Positions 8,812 to 18,100 of a stretch of DNA of 64,000 nucleotides are shown piece by piece. Each line of letters starts with the position of its first letter. Position 1 is the first letter of the stretch. The notes under the pieces are model-generated. The model saw only the letters and a list, made by a program, of their open reading frames with translations. It did no database searches and was not told the DNA's origin. A program made the position numbers and the translations under genes. The stretch is from Fibrivirga algicola. Lineage in GTDB: Bacteria > Bacteroidota > Bacteroidia > Cytophagales > Spirosomataceae. The stretch covers positions 1 through 64,000 of the forward strand of contig NZ_WAEL01000012.1 in assembly GCF_011742925.1 (NCBI RefSeq), read 5' to 3'.

Positions 8812-9687
8812 GTGAAGCAGTCTATTAACAAACTGCTCTTGACCAGCCTTTGCCTTTTTGGTTGGATGTACCCCATTCAGGCCGGTGTTAGGAGCGTACC
8901 AAATGGCTTACACGTTAAGTTGGCGATGGCTGAAGTGGACACCACAAATCCGGGTCAGCCTCCACAACAAAGGCCACCAGGACAGACGTTGCTTGGTGGT
9001 TTAGGCGATGAGTTATCCGGAGAAATCGAGAGTATCATCGGCGAAACAGAGAATTCCATAATGCAGGGTATTCAGGATGAACTTACCGGATTGCTTGGTA
9101 ACGCCCTGGGCCAACTATTTGACGTCTCGCCTATCTCGGCGGTTAAATCCCTCCAGTCGATGGTGAAGGACGGTTTATCCAAGCAGCAAAAGATCGAGTA
9201 TCAAAACTATAAGGTAGACTACGCTTGGAAAAAAGCACACATGGAGCTCTCGCCTGCCTTTGCTACATACTATCGGGAGCTAAATCTGAACCAGCTTACC
9301 GGTGCCATTGGGGCCAGTAAGAAAGCGGCCGACAAATTTCTGAATACGTCAGCATTTACGGCTAAAGAAGCGGCAGCAATGCGACAGGTTTTACAGGGGG
9401 TTGCTGAGACGAGCGATTTGGAAGCTGAGGTTAAAACGATTATTAACCTTGGCGGTAAACCGGTGTGGATGTCAGAAGGAGAACGGTTATCGGCCCTAAA
9501 CGCCGTGCGAACGGACCTTTACGACCGAATTAAGCGGACCAATCAGACATTAACCCTAATCCGAGCGACCTATCAATTCCGATCTCGGGAAATAGCTAAA
9601 AACGCTTATAGGCAGGGATTGTACAAACAAAACTCAACGCTCAACCGGACAGTAAGCACCCGCTCTACTACCTACCAAACCAGATGA
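8812..9687 (+). CDS. TraI-like periplasmic transfer protein, copy 1
   Basis: A 291-residue exported protein starting with GTG at 8812. A signal peptide ending near MYPIQAG is followed by a helical body containing the pattern YQNYKVDYAWKKA. The neighbouring gene encodes a protein of almost the same length with the equivalent RYQDFKVKYTYQQA, so the two are likely paralogues. Proteins between TraG and TraJ in Bacteroides elements are TraH/TraI, possibly VirB5-like. Function is inferred from synteny. Confidence 0.7.
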   Translation: MKQSINKLLLTSLCLFGWMYPIQAGVRSVPNGLHVKLAMAEVDTTNPGQPPQQRPPGQTLLGGLGDELSGEIESIIGETENSIMQGIQDELTGLLGNALGQLFDVSPISAVKSLQSMVKDGLSKQQKIEYQNYKVDYAWKKAHMELSPAFATYYRELNLNQLTGAIGASKKAADKFLNTSAFTAKEAAAMRQVLQGVAETSDLEAEVKTIINLGGKPVWMSEGERLSALNAVRTDLYDRIKRTNQTLTLIRATYQFRSREIAKNAYRQGLYKQNSTLNRTVSTRSTTYQTR

Positions 9688-10553
9688 AAAAGCGAACACT
9701 ATACTGGGTCTGGCTCAGCTGCGTAGCTGGTACTGCCAACGCACAGATGCCCTCCGCCAATGCAATACCAACTGGAAACAGGGGTAGCAACGTCATTCAA
9801 TCCGAGATAGACCAACTATTAAGCGTGTCAGAAAGCGACATAATGGCGGGTTTAAAAGATGCTGGACTCGACTATGGTGAGCTCATAAAAGAAAAGGTCA
9901 TGGACGAGGTAGTCAAAGGGATTGCTAATGCTACTGTACTGGCTCCTATTGCTACCGAGATCATGGAGCAATACCAGAAACAGAAGAATAAGGACCTCGC
10001 CAAAGCCATCGAGAAGTTAAAGAGAACGTGGAAAGATGGCCAGGAACGGATCAACAAAGTTCGTTATCAGGATTTCAAAGTCAAATACACCTATCAGCAG
10101 GCAATGAATAAAGCCCCGTTAGACGTGATGCAAGGCACCCGTCGCCAGGCCATTGACGAGTCAGTAAAGGCATTGTGGACAGATGGGCTGCCTGTCGCTA
10201 TAACAATCACAGATCCCACCAATGCTCGGCTGATGAAAGAGGACATTGATGCGCACTATCCAAACGAGGACATTGGCTGGACAGTGTTAGCCTCAGCTCG
10301 CTCGTCGTTGCTAGCCGATGACAAAACATTGAAGGCAAAAATGGCCCTCGTTGAGAAGCAGGGTCAAACGGCGTACCTATCACCAGCGGACCGGCTTCGG
10401 CTGCTTCGCGAAATTGATAAGGAAAGCAAGGCCCGTCGCACAACGCTACTGGCGATGGACAAAATCACTTCGCAGGGGCTGGACTACTACAAATACCAAC
10501 GTAATCGGAAAGCTTACCAAACTAAATACCTACGAACCCAATCGTATCGCTAA
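9684..10553 (+). CDS. TraI-like periplasmic transfer protein, copy 2
   Basis: A 289-residue exported protein: signal peptide ending at CVAGTANAQ, then a helix-rich body with a long charged coil (about residues 95-130) and RYQDFKVKYTYQQA, shared in pattern with the upstream gene. Its ATG overlaps the upstream stop (ATGA). The C-terminal ends of both proteins also correspond (YRQGLYKQNS versus NRKAYQTKYL), supporting duplication. Confidence 0.7.
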   Translation: MKKRTLYWVWLSCVAGTANAQMPSANAIPTGNRGSNVIQSEIDQLLSVSESDIMAGLKDAGLDYGELIKEKVMDEVVKGIANATVLAPIATEIMEQYQKQKNKDLAKAIEKLKRTWKDGQERINKVRYQDFKVKYTYQQAMNKAPLDVMQGTRRQAIDESVKALWTDGLPVAITITDPTNARLMKEDIDAHYPNEDIGWTVLASARSSLLADDKTLKAKMALVEKQGQTAYLSPADRLRLLREIDKESKARRTTLLAMDKITSQGLDYYKYQRNRKAYQTKYLRTQSYR

Positions 10554-10564
10554 ACCTCAACTGT

Positions 10565-11617
10565 ATGCAGGCAATTCTGTTGGTTTCGCCCGTCCTGGAA
10601 ACATCGATCGACGAAGTGTTCACCCAGTTTTCAGATGGATTTGGGGCATTGGTTGCCTTTGGTCAGGCTATTGGCTTCATCGGTGCACTTTGCTATGTGT
10701 TTTACCGGATCTGGGGGCACATGTCCCGGGCCGAGCCCATCGACGTGTATCCGCTGCTCCGCCCCTTCGCCCTAGCCCTTTGCCTGCTTAGCTATCCGCT
10801 GTTGGTCAAAGGTATGGTGGGCATCGGGCGATTGCTTGATAAAGGAACCGGCTCCATGGTGGCCAGTCAAAAAGCGGAAGTAGAGCGCTTGAACCAGGTC
10901 AAAAGAGCAAAAGTCAAAGAGAATTGGGATAAGATTCTCATTCCGCCCGGCGAAGATGGCGAGATCGGCACCTGGGATGTTGTCAAGACTGTATTCGGCC
11001 CCACAGGTAGCGGTAACAGTTTGGTGGGAAATGCCGTGAGCGGGGTCATGCAGTATTACTTTGATCAGTTTCTAAGTTGGCTGGGGGAAATCTTCTACGA
11101 TCTGGCGGCTATTTACATCAAACTGATCAGCACATTCTTTTTGATCGTACTGGCGCTCACCGGCCCAATCACCTTTGGCCTAGCCACCTTCGAATGGTTT
11201 TACTCCGGTCTAGCGGCCTGGTTCTCGCGCCTGATCCATATCCTGCTATACATTCCGCTGGTCAATATTCTGGGTTCGATTCTGGAGACAATCCATATCT
11301 CCATGCTGAATCAGGATCTGGCCGTTTTTGATGAGCAGCTGCGATCGGGAAATACCGGCATGGGTTCGTCCGATTGGGGGCTAATCATTTTCTATTTCAT
11401 TGGGGCAGGAGCGTACCTGTCAATACCCAAAGTAGCTTCCTACATCATTGAATCTACCGGGGTGGGCGATGCCATCAGTTCTGCCATGCAACCAACGGCA
11501 ATGGTAGCCGGGGCCAGCACAGGCCAGGCAGCCGGGGCTGGAGCAGCCTCACTAGGCCGAAGTGTTGCCAGTGCGTTCTCATCGTCAAAATCGCAGCCGA
11601 CCTCAAACAGCATCTAA
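10565..11617 (+). CDS. traJ: Conjugative transfer protein TraJ (VirB6-like)
   Basis: A 350-residue polytopic membrane protein with about six to seven hydrophobic segments, including one near residue 30, PFALALCLLSYPLLV, a long pair around residues 190-225 and one near 275. The central hydrophilic part contains VFGPTGSGNS, a chance P-loop lookalike lacking the lysine. This is the layout of Bacteroidota TraJ, the inner-membrane VirB6-like component. The glycine/alanine/serine-rich tail is normal. Confidence 0.85.
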   Translation: MQAILLVSPVLETSIDEVFTQFSDGFGALVAFGQAIGFIGALCYVFYRIWGHMSRAEPIDVYPLLRPFALALCLLSYPLLVKGMVGIGRLLDKGTGSMVASQKAEVERLNQVKRAKVKENWDKILIPPGEDGEIGTWDVVKTVFGPTGSGNSLVGNAVSGVMQYYFDQFLSWLGEIFYDLAAIYIKLISTFFLIVLALTGPITFGLATFEWFYSGLAAWFSRLIHILLYIPLVNILGSILETIHISMLNQDLAVFDEQLRSGNTGMGSSDWGLIIFYFIGAGAYLSIPKVASYIIESTGVGDAISSAMQPTAMVAGASTGQAAGAGAASLGRSVASAFSSSKSQPTSNSI

Positions 11618-11618
11618 C

Positions 11619-12269
11619 ATGAACGGACAATTTCGTTACCTGACCAATTTAGAAACATCCTTCAAAATGGTGCGCTGGATGGCCATCATTGCAGTAGTTG
11701 GCAGTCTCGCGTTCGCGCTGGGTGTAGCCTACTGGGCGTTCGCCGAGGTATCGGCCAGTCGCCAAAAAGTGTACGTACTCGACAATGGAAAGTCCATTAT
11801 GGTAGCCCTGGCTCAGGAGCAGAACATCAACCGGCCAGCTGAAGCAAAAGACCACATCAAGACATTTCATCGACTCTTTTTCACGCTTGAGCCCGACGAG
11901 AAACAGGTCGAAGGTAATATCCGGGAAGCAACGTACCTGGGCGATCGCTCGGTTGTCAGGTTGTATCAGGATTTGCAGGAAGCGGGATATTATGGACAGT
12001 TGATTCAGGGTAACGTACACCAGAAGGTAGAGATTGATAAAGTCGAGGTCAATTTCAGCCAATCACCCTATCGCGTGGTGACCAGCGGACGGCAACTGCT
12101 GATCCGGGCCAACAATATCACCATCCGAAAATTAGTGACGGAGTGCTACCTCATTGATGTGGCCAGGACGGACAATAACCCGCATGGCTTCATGATTGAG
12201 CGGTTTAAGGTGGTCCAGAATCAGGACATCGAAACGGTTCAGCGGTCCAACCAGACTTCGAATCTATGA
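11619..12269 (+). CDS. traK: Conjugative transfer protein TraK (VirB8-like)
   Basis: A 216-residue inner-membrane protein with one N-terminal membrane segment (IAVVGSLAFALGVAYWAFAE) and a periplasmic domain typical of Bacteroidota TraK. The ATG at 11619, two bases after the traJ stop, is preferred over an upstream in-frame ATG inside traJ because it gives MNGQFRYLTNLETSFKMVRW, the family start. It overlaps the next gene by four bases. Confidence 0.88.
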   Translation: MNGQFRYLTNLETSFKMVRWMAIIAVVGSLAFALGVAYWAFAEVSASRQKVYVLDNGKSIMVALAQEQNINRPAEAKDHIKTFHRLFFTLEPDEKQVEGNIREATYLGDRSVVRLYQDLQEAGYYGQLIQGNVHQKVEIDKVEVNFSQSPYRVVTSGRQLLIRANNITIRKLVTECYLIDVARTDNNPHGFMIERFKVVQNQDIETVQRSNQTSNL

Positions 12270-12565
12270 ACAGGTCACATCATACGTACTGGCGGTTATG
12301 GCGCAGACTTGTTGTCCGAAGACTACGAGGGTGGGAAAGTCGGCCTTTATCTCAGCGAAAATGGCACGTGCTGACCGCATTTTTTACCCTGTTGTTACTG
12401 GGTGGGTGGTCCGTGAGTATGAATTTGTCGAACCAGCCACCTGTCCTGCCTTACTCTTTTTCCAAGGGTCAACCATTAATCCCGAAGGTATCTACTCATT
12501 CAGAAACCCAACGTGTAACTCATGAACCTTACCGATCCGACTCAACCAGAAAATTACACCGATAA
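12266..12565 (+). CDS. Small TraL-like membrane protein
   Basis: A 99-residue protein starting in an ATGA overlap with traK and running 44 bases into traM. It has a basic N-terminus (RLWRRLVVRRLRGW), one membrane segment (LTAFFTLLLLGGWSVSM) and a short periplasmic tail. TraL of Bacteroides elements occupies this slot and has this shape, but similarity is by size and topology only. Confidence 0.6.
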   Translation: MNRSHHTYWRLWRRLVVRRLRGWESRPLSQRKWHVLTAFFTLLLLGGWSVSMNLSNQPPVLPYSFSKGQPLIPKVSTHSETQRVTHEPYRSDSTRKLHR

Positions 12566-13844
12566 TCCGTCACCTGCGGATATTCCTGATCCGGCCGTGG
12601 CACCAACGGCACGCAAATCGTTTCAGGACGTCTTGAAAGACAAACGGTTTTGGATGACAGCACCCGTGCTATTACTTGCTCTTGGATCAACCGGGTACTT
12701 CCTGATTGCGGGGACTGAGAACAAACAAATACCGCTCATCAACAATGTGAACGCAACGATCCCGAACGCACAAACCGACAGCGTGCCCAAGTCTAAGTTG
12801 GAGTTACAGGCAGCCGAGCAGCGGCAGGGAGTAAACAGTCAGCCAACCGTCAACGGTATGCAAACAGGTATTGTCCCTGCACTTCCTGAAGCAGAGCCAT
12901 CCAGGGGTTTGCCGGCTACACTCGCCCCCTACGTATACAAGCAAAAACAGATGCCCGAAGCAATCGATCCGGAATTTGCCGCAATGGACTCGTTGTATAA
13001 CCCTTCGCCCCCTCCGCGTCAAAACAGGGTAGGAGGGAGGACCCGTTCATCTAATCGGATTCGGGCGGTCTCAACAGGTTATGCCCAAACGGCACTTCCT
13101 GATGAATTTGAGGAGGAGGCACTGCCCAGACGGGATGTGCAGAAACAAGTAGACGACAGACAGCGACTACTGGCTTTGTTGACAGAGTACAAGCGGGACA
13201 AAGAAGCCAAAGCGGCTATTGCCCGCGAAGGGGAGCGGCCGCGTAAAGCAGAATCAGGGGTTGTCGTCTCTACATTGGGGGAAATTATCAATCGACGATT
13301 GAATGGTTTCTATGGGCTATACACCCAGGAACAGAAAGGGGGTCAGGAATCGGCTTCAACGGAAGAGCTGGGCACCATCCGGGCGGTCATTCATCAAGAT
13401 CAGCAAATTACCGATGGAGGACGGGTGCAGCTTCGCCTACTGGAGCCAGTGACTGTACGTGGTATTCTCATTCCGGCCAATACACTAGTTTTCGGTACTG
13501 GCAGTTTTGGAACAGAACGCGTGGGTATCACGCTGAGTAATCTTCAGTACGAAGGACACATATTCCCCATTAAGCTTACTGTGCACGATATGGACGGTAT
13601 GCCTGGTGTGTTCGTGCCGAACGTGCTGGCTGCGCAAGAAGGAAAGCAACTGCTGGGACAGACCATTGGCGGGGCCAACTACAATCTGAATGGTACCTCA
13701 GCCAATAGCGCCAAAGCAGCTGCAACAATGGCCGGCATATCAGCTGCACAGTCAGGTCTGTCTGGTGCTAGAAGCATCCTTCAACGTAAGATTGTCCAAC
13801 AGAAGGCTACGCTGAAAGGAAACTATTATGTACTGCTCAAATGA
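12522..13844 (+). CDS. traM: Conjugative transposon protein TraM (VirB10-like)
   Basis: A 440-residue protein with a cytoplasmic N-terminus, one membrane segment (about residues 47-62), a long low-complexity linker and a C-terminal domain (about 290-440) with AVIHQDQQITDGGRVQLRL and ILIPANTLVFGTGSFGTERV. This C-terminal fold is the VirB10-like core that spans the periplasm. Length and order fit TraM. Confidence 0.92.
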   Translation: MNLTDPTQPENYTDNPSPADIPDPAVAPTARKSFQDVLKDKRFWMTAPVLLLALGSTGYFLIAGTENKQIPLINNVNATIPNAQTDSVPKSKLELQAAEQRQGVNSQPTVNGMQTGIVPALPEAEPSRGLPATLAPYVYKQKQMPEAIDPEFAAMDSLYNPSPPPRQNRVGGRTRSSNRIRAVSTGYAQTALPDEFEEEALPRRDVQKQVDDRQRLLALLTEYKRDKEAKAAIAREGERPRKAESGVVVSTLGEIINRRLNGFYGLYTQEQKGGQESASTEELGTIRAVIHQDQQITDGGRVQLRLLEPVTVRGILIPANTLVFGTGSFGTERVGITLSNLQYEGHIFPIKLTVHDMDGMPGVFVPNVLAAQEGKQLLGQTIGGANYNLNGTSANSAKAAATMAGISAAQSGLSGARSILQRKIVQQKATLKGNYYVLLK

Positions 13845-13870
13845 GCTTAGCCAAGTAATTACTGAATTGT

Positions 13871-14989
13871 ATGAAACGACTTATTTTTTCTGTTAGCGCG
13901 CTCCTCATCCTGTCGGGTCAGTCTATGGCGCAACGCAAACCGACGTATATCAAGCGTACGCACGCAAAATTGATAAACAAGCGGGACGTACCGGCCCAGT
14001 CTCCCACCCCTGAAAGCCCTGTGCTGTTAGTTCAGCAACAAACGGTTGGTAAGCCAGACAGCACGTTTCGTGCTGAAAGTAAGTTTGCCGTGAACCTACC
14101 CGGGAATAAGCCCCTATCGGCTTCAGGAGCTCCACGCACTTCTCCAGAAGCGCTTATACAGCCCCAGCACATAATCCGTTCTTACTACGTCGATTTGGCG
14201 TACAACAAAACCGTATCAATCATTTTCCCAACGGCCGTGCGTTCAGTAGACCTGGGAAGCCGCAGCATCATGGCCGACAAAGCAGCTGACGTAGAGAACG
14301 TGCTGAAAGTAAAAGCGTCGCAAATCGGCTTCAACGAAACTAATTTTTCGGTAATGACCACCGACGGCAAATTCTACAGCTTCGTGGTAAACTATAATGA
14401 AACGCCATCGGTCCTGGCCCTCAACCTGGCAGGGTCTGGAAATACGAAGCAGGAAAGCCAGGGCAGTCAGATTAACTTAAACGATCGCACCCAATCCGTA
14501 AATGGTATCGATGGTCAGGAAGGAAACATCCATTTCGCAGGGGTGAAAGCATCGCAGTCAGACATCGTTTATGCCAGTGATCGTATACTACGGAATCGTA
14601 GCCGAGGAAAGCGGGGAACTGAGGCCAACAAGATGGAGGCTCGTTTGCGTGGTCTATATGTGAAAGATAACGTACTTTACTACCGGCTAGCCATTGAAAA
14701 CGAATCGAATCTCAACTACGACATCGATTACGTGCGGTACTTCATTGTAGACGGCAAAACGGCAAAACTGACCTCTCGACAGGAAATTGAATTACGGCCA
14801 ATTTATGTGCATAACGAAGCAATTACGACAGTGTATGGGCATCAAAAGATCGAGCGCGTATATGCTTTTCAGCGGTTTACTATCCCGGGCAACAAGCAGT
14901 TGCTAATTGTGATTGGCGAACAGAACGGCGGTCGGGAACTGGCATTTCAGGTGCAGAACAAGGACATCATGAAAGCCCGGCCATTATAA
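13871..14989 (+). CDS. traN: Conjugative transposon protein TraN (DUF4138, VirB9-like)
   Basis: A 372-residue exported protein: signal peptide ending at LSGQSMAQ, a variable region, then the DUF4138 pattern YVDLAYNKTVSIIFPTAVRS, VDLGSRSIMADKA and FYSFVVNYNETP. It is the outer-membrane-associated VirB9-like part of the channel. It is the last gene before a strong terminator; traO, traP and traQ equivalents are not found downstream. Confidence 0.93.
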   Translation: MKRLIFSVSALLILSGQSMAQRKPTYIKRTHAKLINKRDVPAQSPTPESPVLLVQQQTVGKPDSTFRAESKFAVNLPGNKPLSASGAPRTSPEALIQPQHIIRSYYVDLAYNKTVSIIFPTAVRSVDLGSRSIMADKAADVENVLKVKASQIGFNETNFSVMTTDGKFYSFVVNYNETPSVLALNLAGSGNTKQESQGSQINLNDRTQSVNGIDGQEGNIHFAGVKASQSDIVYASDRILRNRSRGKRGTEANKMEARLRGLYVKDNVLYYRLAIENESNLNYDIDYVRYFIVDGKTAKLTSRQEIELRPIYVHNEAITTVYGHQKIERVYAFQRFTIPGNKQLLIVIGEQNGGRELAFQVQNKDIMKARPL

Positions 14990-15011
14990 TGGCCACTGTC
15001 TTTCAAACAGA

Positions 15012-15036
15012 AAAGCTCCGTCACAAGCGGAGCTTT
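15012..15036 (+). terminator. Terminator of the tra operon
   Basis: A perfect 9-bp stem (AAAGCTCCG / CGGAGCTTT) with a 7-base loop, 23 bases after the traN stop. The run of T is short, but the stem is strong and the position is right. It also faces the small minus-strand gene at 15055, so it may work in both directions. Confidence 0.8.
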
Positions 15037-15054
15037 CTGCATTTATACGATTCC

Positions 15055-15195
15055 CTACCGACGTTCTTGCTGGCGCAACCGCCGACTCATCTGGTCAATA
15101 TCGCGTTGCAGTTTGTCAATGCGCTGCCGTTGCCGCTGCTGCACAAAGCCCCGAATTAAGAAAAACAGGAAGAAAATCACGAATCCTATTACCAT
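15055..15195 (-). CDS. 46-residue membrane-anchored coiled-coil protein
   Basis: A short gene read as MVIGFVIFFLFFLIRGFVQ, then a heptad-like basic coil (RIDKLQRDIDQMSRRLRQ) and stop. One membrane helix plus a regular coiled coil and an AAAGGAG sequence just upstream of the ATG support translation. It is antisense to the tra operon and shares its terminator. The shape recalls phage-shock-type or small envelope proteins, but no family is assigned. Confidence 0.55.
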   Translation of the reverse strand: MVIGFVIFFLFFLIRGFVQQRQRQRIDKLQRDIDQMSRRLRQQERR

Positions 15196-15479
15196 CGCTC
15201 ACACTCCTTTCTATCCGTCAACCGGATTTAAGTCTATTTAGTCGAAAGGTATAGTAAAGTGTATTATTTATCAAGTGTTGGCATGGCACCGGCAACATGA
15301 AACTCCAGCTAGACAGCCGCCTTGCTAACAAATGTGTGTACCCCGCCATTGGCGAGATGGCCTCAGCCTCAGGCAGCGGGAAAGAAGACCGGATGCGCGG
15401 CACCCGCAACAACGAAGAATTCCTAATCTCCATAAACCGGTAACGTACCTAGCGAGCCAGTTTTCTAATATCAGCTTCT

Positions 15480-15515
15480 CACAAAATCCCCGCCAGTAAT
15501 AGCTGGGATTTTGTG
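15480..15515. terminator. Hairpin after the PQQ-repeat gene
   Basis: An 11-bp perfect stem (CACAAAATCCC / GGGATTTTGTG) with a 14-base loop, 19 bases beyond the stop at 15534. The arms provide A and T tracts on both strands, so it may work in both directions. It ends the three-gene exported-protein operon. Confidence 0.75.
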
Positions 15516-15533
15516 TTCAGGTACGTTGTCTGC

Positions 15534-16811
15534 TTATCTGATCGCTTCATAACCGTATGCGTTTAACCCTGTGGTGGCCACAATCCGCCCTTTGCTGCCG
15601 CCCTGACCCGGTACCGCTACACAGGTGCCGTAGAAATATGCCCCCGAATTCTTGTCCACATCGGGCGAGCGCAACTTCCACAGGTGCTTGCCCGTGGCCG
15701 CGTCGATGGCGTGCAGACGACCGTCGCCCCCGCCCATGAAGTAGAGCACCCCATTGAGGTAGCTGATGGGCGAGGCCGAGCCTGAACTCTCCTCTTTCCA
15801 AAGCTGACGCCCTGTAGCCGGGTCTAAGCAGTAGGTGAAGCGGTTGTCGTTGTTGCCGAAGATCTTGCCATCCTGAATGATGAAGCCCGACGAACCAAAA
15901 CCCTGATCGAAGTTAACCGTCCAGATTTCTTTGCCTGTCATCACATCATGACATTGCATAGACCGGGTAGACGTGTGATACACCTTGCCATCGTAGAGTT
16001 TCGCCCAAGACACGTTCGAATCCGGATATGAGCCATTGAGAGTAGCACGCTCGTACACCCATTTCTTCTGACTAAGATTGTATAATCCCATATTAGTAGG
16101 ATAGCGTCTGCCCGTTTTAGCTGGGTCACTAAATAGGATTGCTAACATAACATCACTATCCTGCTCGAGTGAAAGCACTTGCCAGATACGACCTTTTGCG
16201 CTACTATTTGCATCCACCTCATTAAAATCGTAAGTAGGCGTAACTAATTTTTCCTCAACAGTATTGCCAACCACTTGAGCTCCGAAAAGGCTTTCATCAG
16301 CTTGGCTGTCATAAACCTTTCCAGAATTAAAATACAGGTTGTTAAAGCCCCCGGCTTGAGGAAATCGGGTTAGATTGACTTTATGCTTCCAGAAAGTGGA
16401 TCCTTCGTTTAAATCAATACAGTATGTGCTAGTGCTTTCGTGAAAAACTAGCTTGCCTTGATATAGATAGTAGTCATCTTCATCAAGAGAAATTGGATCA
16501 AGGTAGTTGGGATTATTAAGCAGTCCCATCAAATCACTCCACTCCCATTCCACCTTGCCTGTTTCACTATTAAGACTAACCAAGAAACGTTTATTGTCTC
16601 GATTGGCTCCAGCCAAAATATACTTAGTGTTATACACAATCTGCGCTTCCGTAACTACTTCAGCTAGTTCTCCGTTATTAGAAATTGATGTTCCCCACAA
16701 ATGGGGTAGCTTAGTAGCTACCCCATTTGTGTCAATAACCACGTCTTCATTTGACCGGCACCCAAACCAGCATACCGCAGTTATTAATACAAATAATACC
16801 TTTTTCATCAC
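15534..16811 (-). CDS. PQQ-like beta-propeller lipoprotein
   Basis: A 425-residue lipoprotein. The signal peptide ends in a lipobox-like VCWFGC near residue 18, followed by a beta-propeller with repeated blade signatures TGKVEWEWSD, TGKEIWTVNFD, ATGRQLWKEES and ATGKHLWKLRS. Such propellers occur in BamB and other scaffold lipoproteins; quinone-enzyme residues are not evident, so a binding or scaffold role is more likely than catalysis. It is the last of three genes for exported proteins and overlaps the hydrolase gene by four bases. Confidence 0.8.
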   Translation of the reverse strand: MMKKVLFVLITAVCWFGCRSNEDVVIDTNGVATKLPHLWGTSISNNGELAEVVTEAQIVYNTKYILAGANRDNKRFLVSLNSETGKVEWEWSDLMGLLNNPNYLDPISLDEDDYYLYQGKLVFHESTSTYCIDLNEGSTFWKHKVNLTRFPQAGGFNNLYFNSGKVYDSQADESLFGAQVVGNTVEEKLVTPTYDFNEVDANSSAKGRIWQVLSLEQDSDVMLAILFSDPAKTGRRYPTNMGLYNLSQKKWVYERATLNGSYPDSNVSWAKLYDGKVYHTSTRSMQCHDVMTGKEIWTVNFDQGFGSSGFIIQDGKIFGNNDNRFTYCLDPATGRQLWKEESSGSASPISYLNGVLYFMGGGDGRLHAIDAATGKHLWKLRSPDVDKNSGAYFYGTCVAVPGQGGSKGRIVATTGLNAYGYEAIR

Positions 16812-18094
16812 CTTGGGCTTGTCGCGAATGAAGTACCATAGCCACCGGAGAGAGCAAATCTATAAATTTCTCCCATTCTAGGATGTTTTCGCATCTGTAG
16901 GTGGTTCACCCCCACTGCCTCCACACGTACAGCGTTGTTGGCCCAGGCCGAGTTGAAGCCCGATTGCGAGGGAGCCTTCACAAACGCGTCGCTTTGTCCG
17001 TTGGTGTAGGCGTAGTAGGTATACGACGCGGTGTAAGTGTGTTGCTGCTGACACCCGTAATAAGCGTCGGCGCTCTGTTCAACCCTTGGGTCGTTGTAGC
17101 CTAAATCATTGATACACTGAGTCACCCCGTTCCAGTCTACGTCCTGATAGTACACCGTAAAGCTGGAAGGTATACCAGCCCCGATCAGGTAGTTCCAGAT
17201 ACGCTCTGAGTCGTAGCGAATCCAATTCATGCCTTTGTTCCATTGGATGGCAACGTATACTAGAGGAATAGCACCAAGACCAAACGTAAACGCACCAGCA
17301 ACGGCGGCAGCAGCATAGTTGGTCCACATAGCAACCTCATAAACATCACTCGCCTGTTGAGCCCAGCCTACCATTCGTTCGTCACTATATGCCTGCTCTG
17401 AAGCAATCCGCCAATGAACTGGGCTTTCTTCGTTGCCGTAGATGAGTAGCTTGGCAGTAGTTGTCTGGGTGTTTCGCGGACTGCCATTTAAATACCCACT
17501 TCCTTCACTTAGATCCAGAGCGCTCTGATTCAAAAGATTATTGGTCAAGTAACCCTGTGCAGGTCCCTTCAGCAAATTAGCTGCTACTGAAACACTTATG
17601 CCAGCTATAGCAAATAAACCACCTGTCACTAAATTAAGGGTAGGGTCACTACCGGGCCCTGCGGCCAGTGTCTGAACACCATCTGCTACGGCATTGACAA
17701 GTTCTCCATTGCCGCCAGAATTGGCAATGCGCGCCCCATCGTGTGCGCTACCCGCCGTAATGATGGCCCCAAACGTGTTTTGACTATTGGGATCAGTATC
17801 AATATGCCGACCAACAACCCCACCCAGGCTATGGCCAAAATAGATGCTCTGCGAATTCGACGCGTACGAACTACGTACCTGATTAGCCATTGTTACTACT
17901 CCTTGTTGCGATGTAAAATCGTTTCGACTTAACGTATTTAATTGACGTTCCGCCGTGAACAAAGCGTCCCATTGAGCCCATTCAGTTTGGTCTGAACCCA
18001 ATCCATGTACCCAAACGGCACCCCGACTCTGCGCCTGCGCCACTGTAGCCAGTGCCCAACAGGCAATAGCAATCATAAGTTGTTTCGTTTTCAT
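16808..18094 (-). CDS. Exported lipase-like alpha/beta hydrolase
   Basis: A 428-residue protein with a signal peptide ending at TVAQAQ (residue 22). An alpha/beta-hydrolase domain follows, with oxyanion-loop sequence VHGLGS near residue 30 and nucleophile elbow GHSLGG (Ser89). The elbow and the following ITAGSAHDGA resemble PGAP1/lipase-type esterases. The C-terminal half (about 220-428) has a hydrophobic segment AAAAVAGAFTFGLGAIPLVY and no recognised domain. It lies between two lipoprotein genes. Esterase or lipase activity is inferred from the motif; the substrate is unknown. Confidence 0.75.
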   Translation of the reverse strand: MKTKQLMIAIACWALATVAQAQSRGAVWVHGLGSDQTEWAQWDALFTAERQLNTLSRNDFTSQQGVVTMANQVRSSYASNSQSIYFGHSLGGVVGRHIDTDPNSQNTFGAIITAGSAHDGARIANSGGNGELVNAVADGVQTLAAGPGSDPTLNLVTGGLFAIAGISVSVAANLLKGPAQGYLTNNLLNQSALDLSEGSGYLNGSPRNTQTTTAKLLIYGNEESPVHWRIASEQAYSDERMVGWAQQASDVYEVAMWTNYAAAAVAGAFTFGLGAIPLVYVAIQWNKGMNWIRYDSERIWNYLIGAGIPSSFTVYYQDVDWNGVTQCINDLGYNDPRVEQSADAYYGCQQQHTYTASYTYYAYTNGQSDAFVKAPSQSGFNSAWANNAVRVEAVGVNHLQMRKHPRMGEIYRFALSGGYGTSFATSPR

Positions 18095-18100
18095 GGCGAA

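Noticed and set aside
11005-11030. P-loop-like sequence GPTGSGNS in TraJ
   Set aside because: The lysine is missing and the protein is a polytopic membrane component, so this is a chance resemblance.
15297-15443. 48-codon plus-strand frame between two terminators
   Set aside because: Composition is neutral, and there is no ribosome site or recognisable pattern. The opposite frame at 15218-15433 is equally unsupported.
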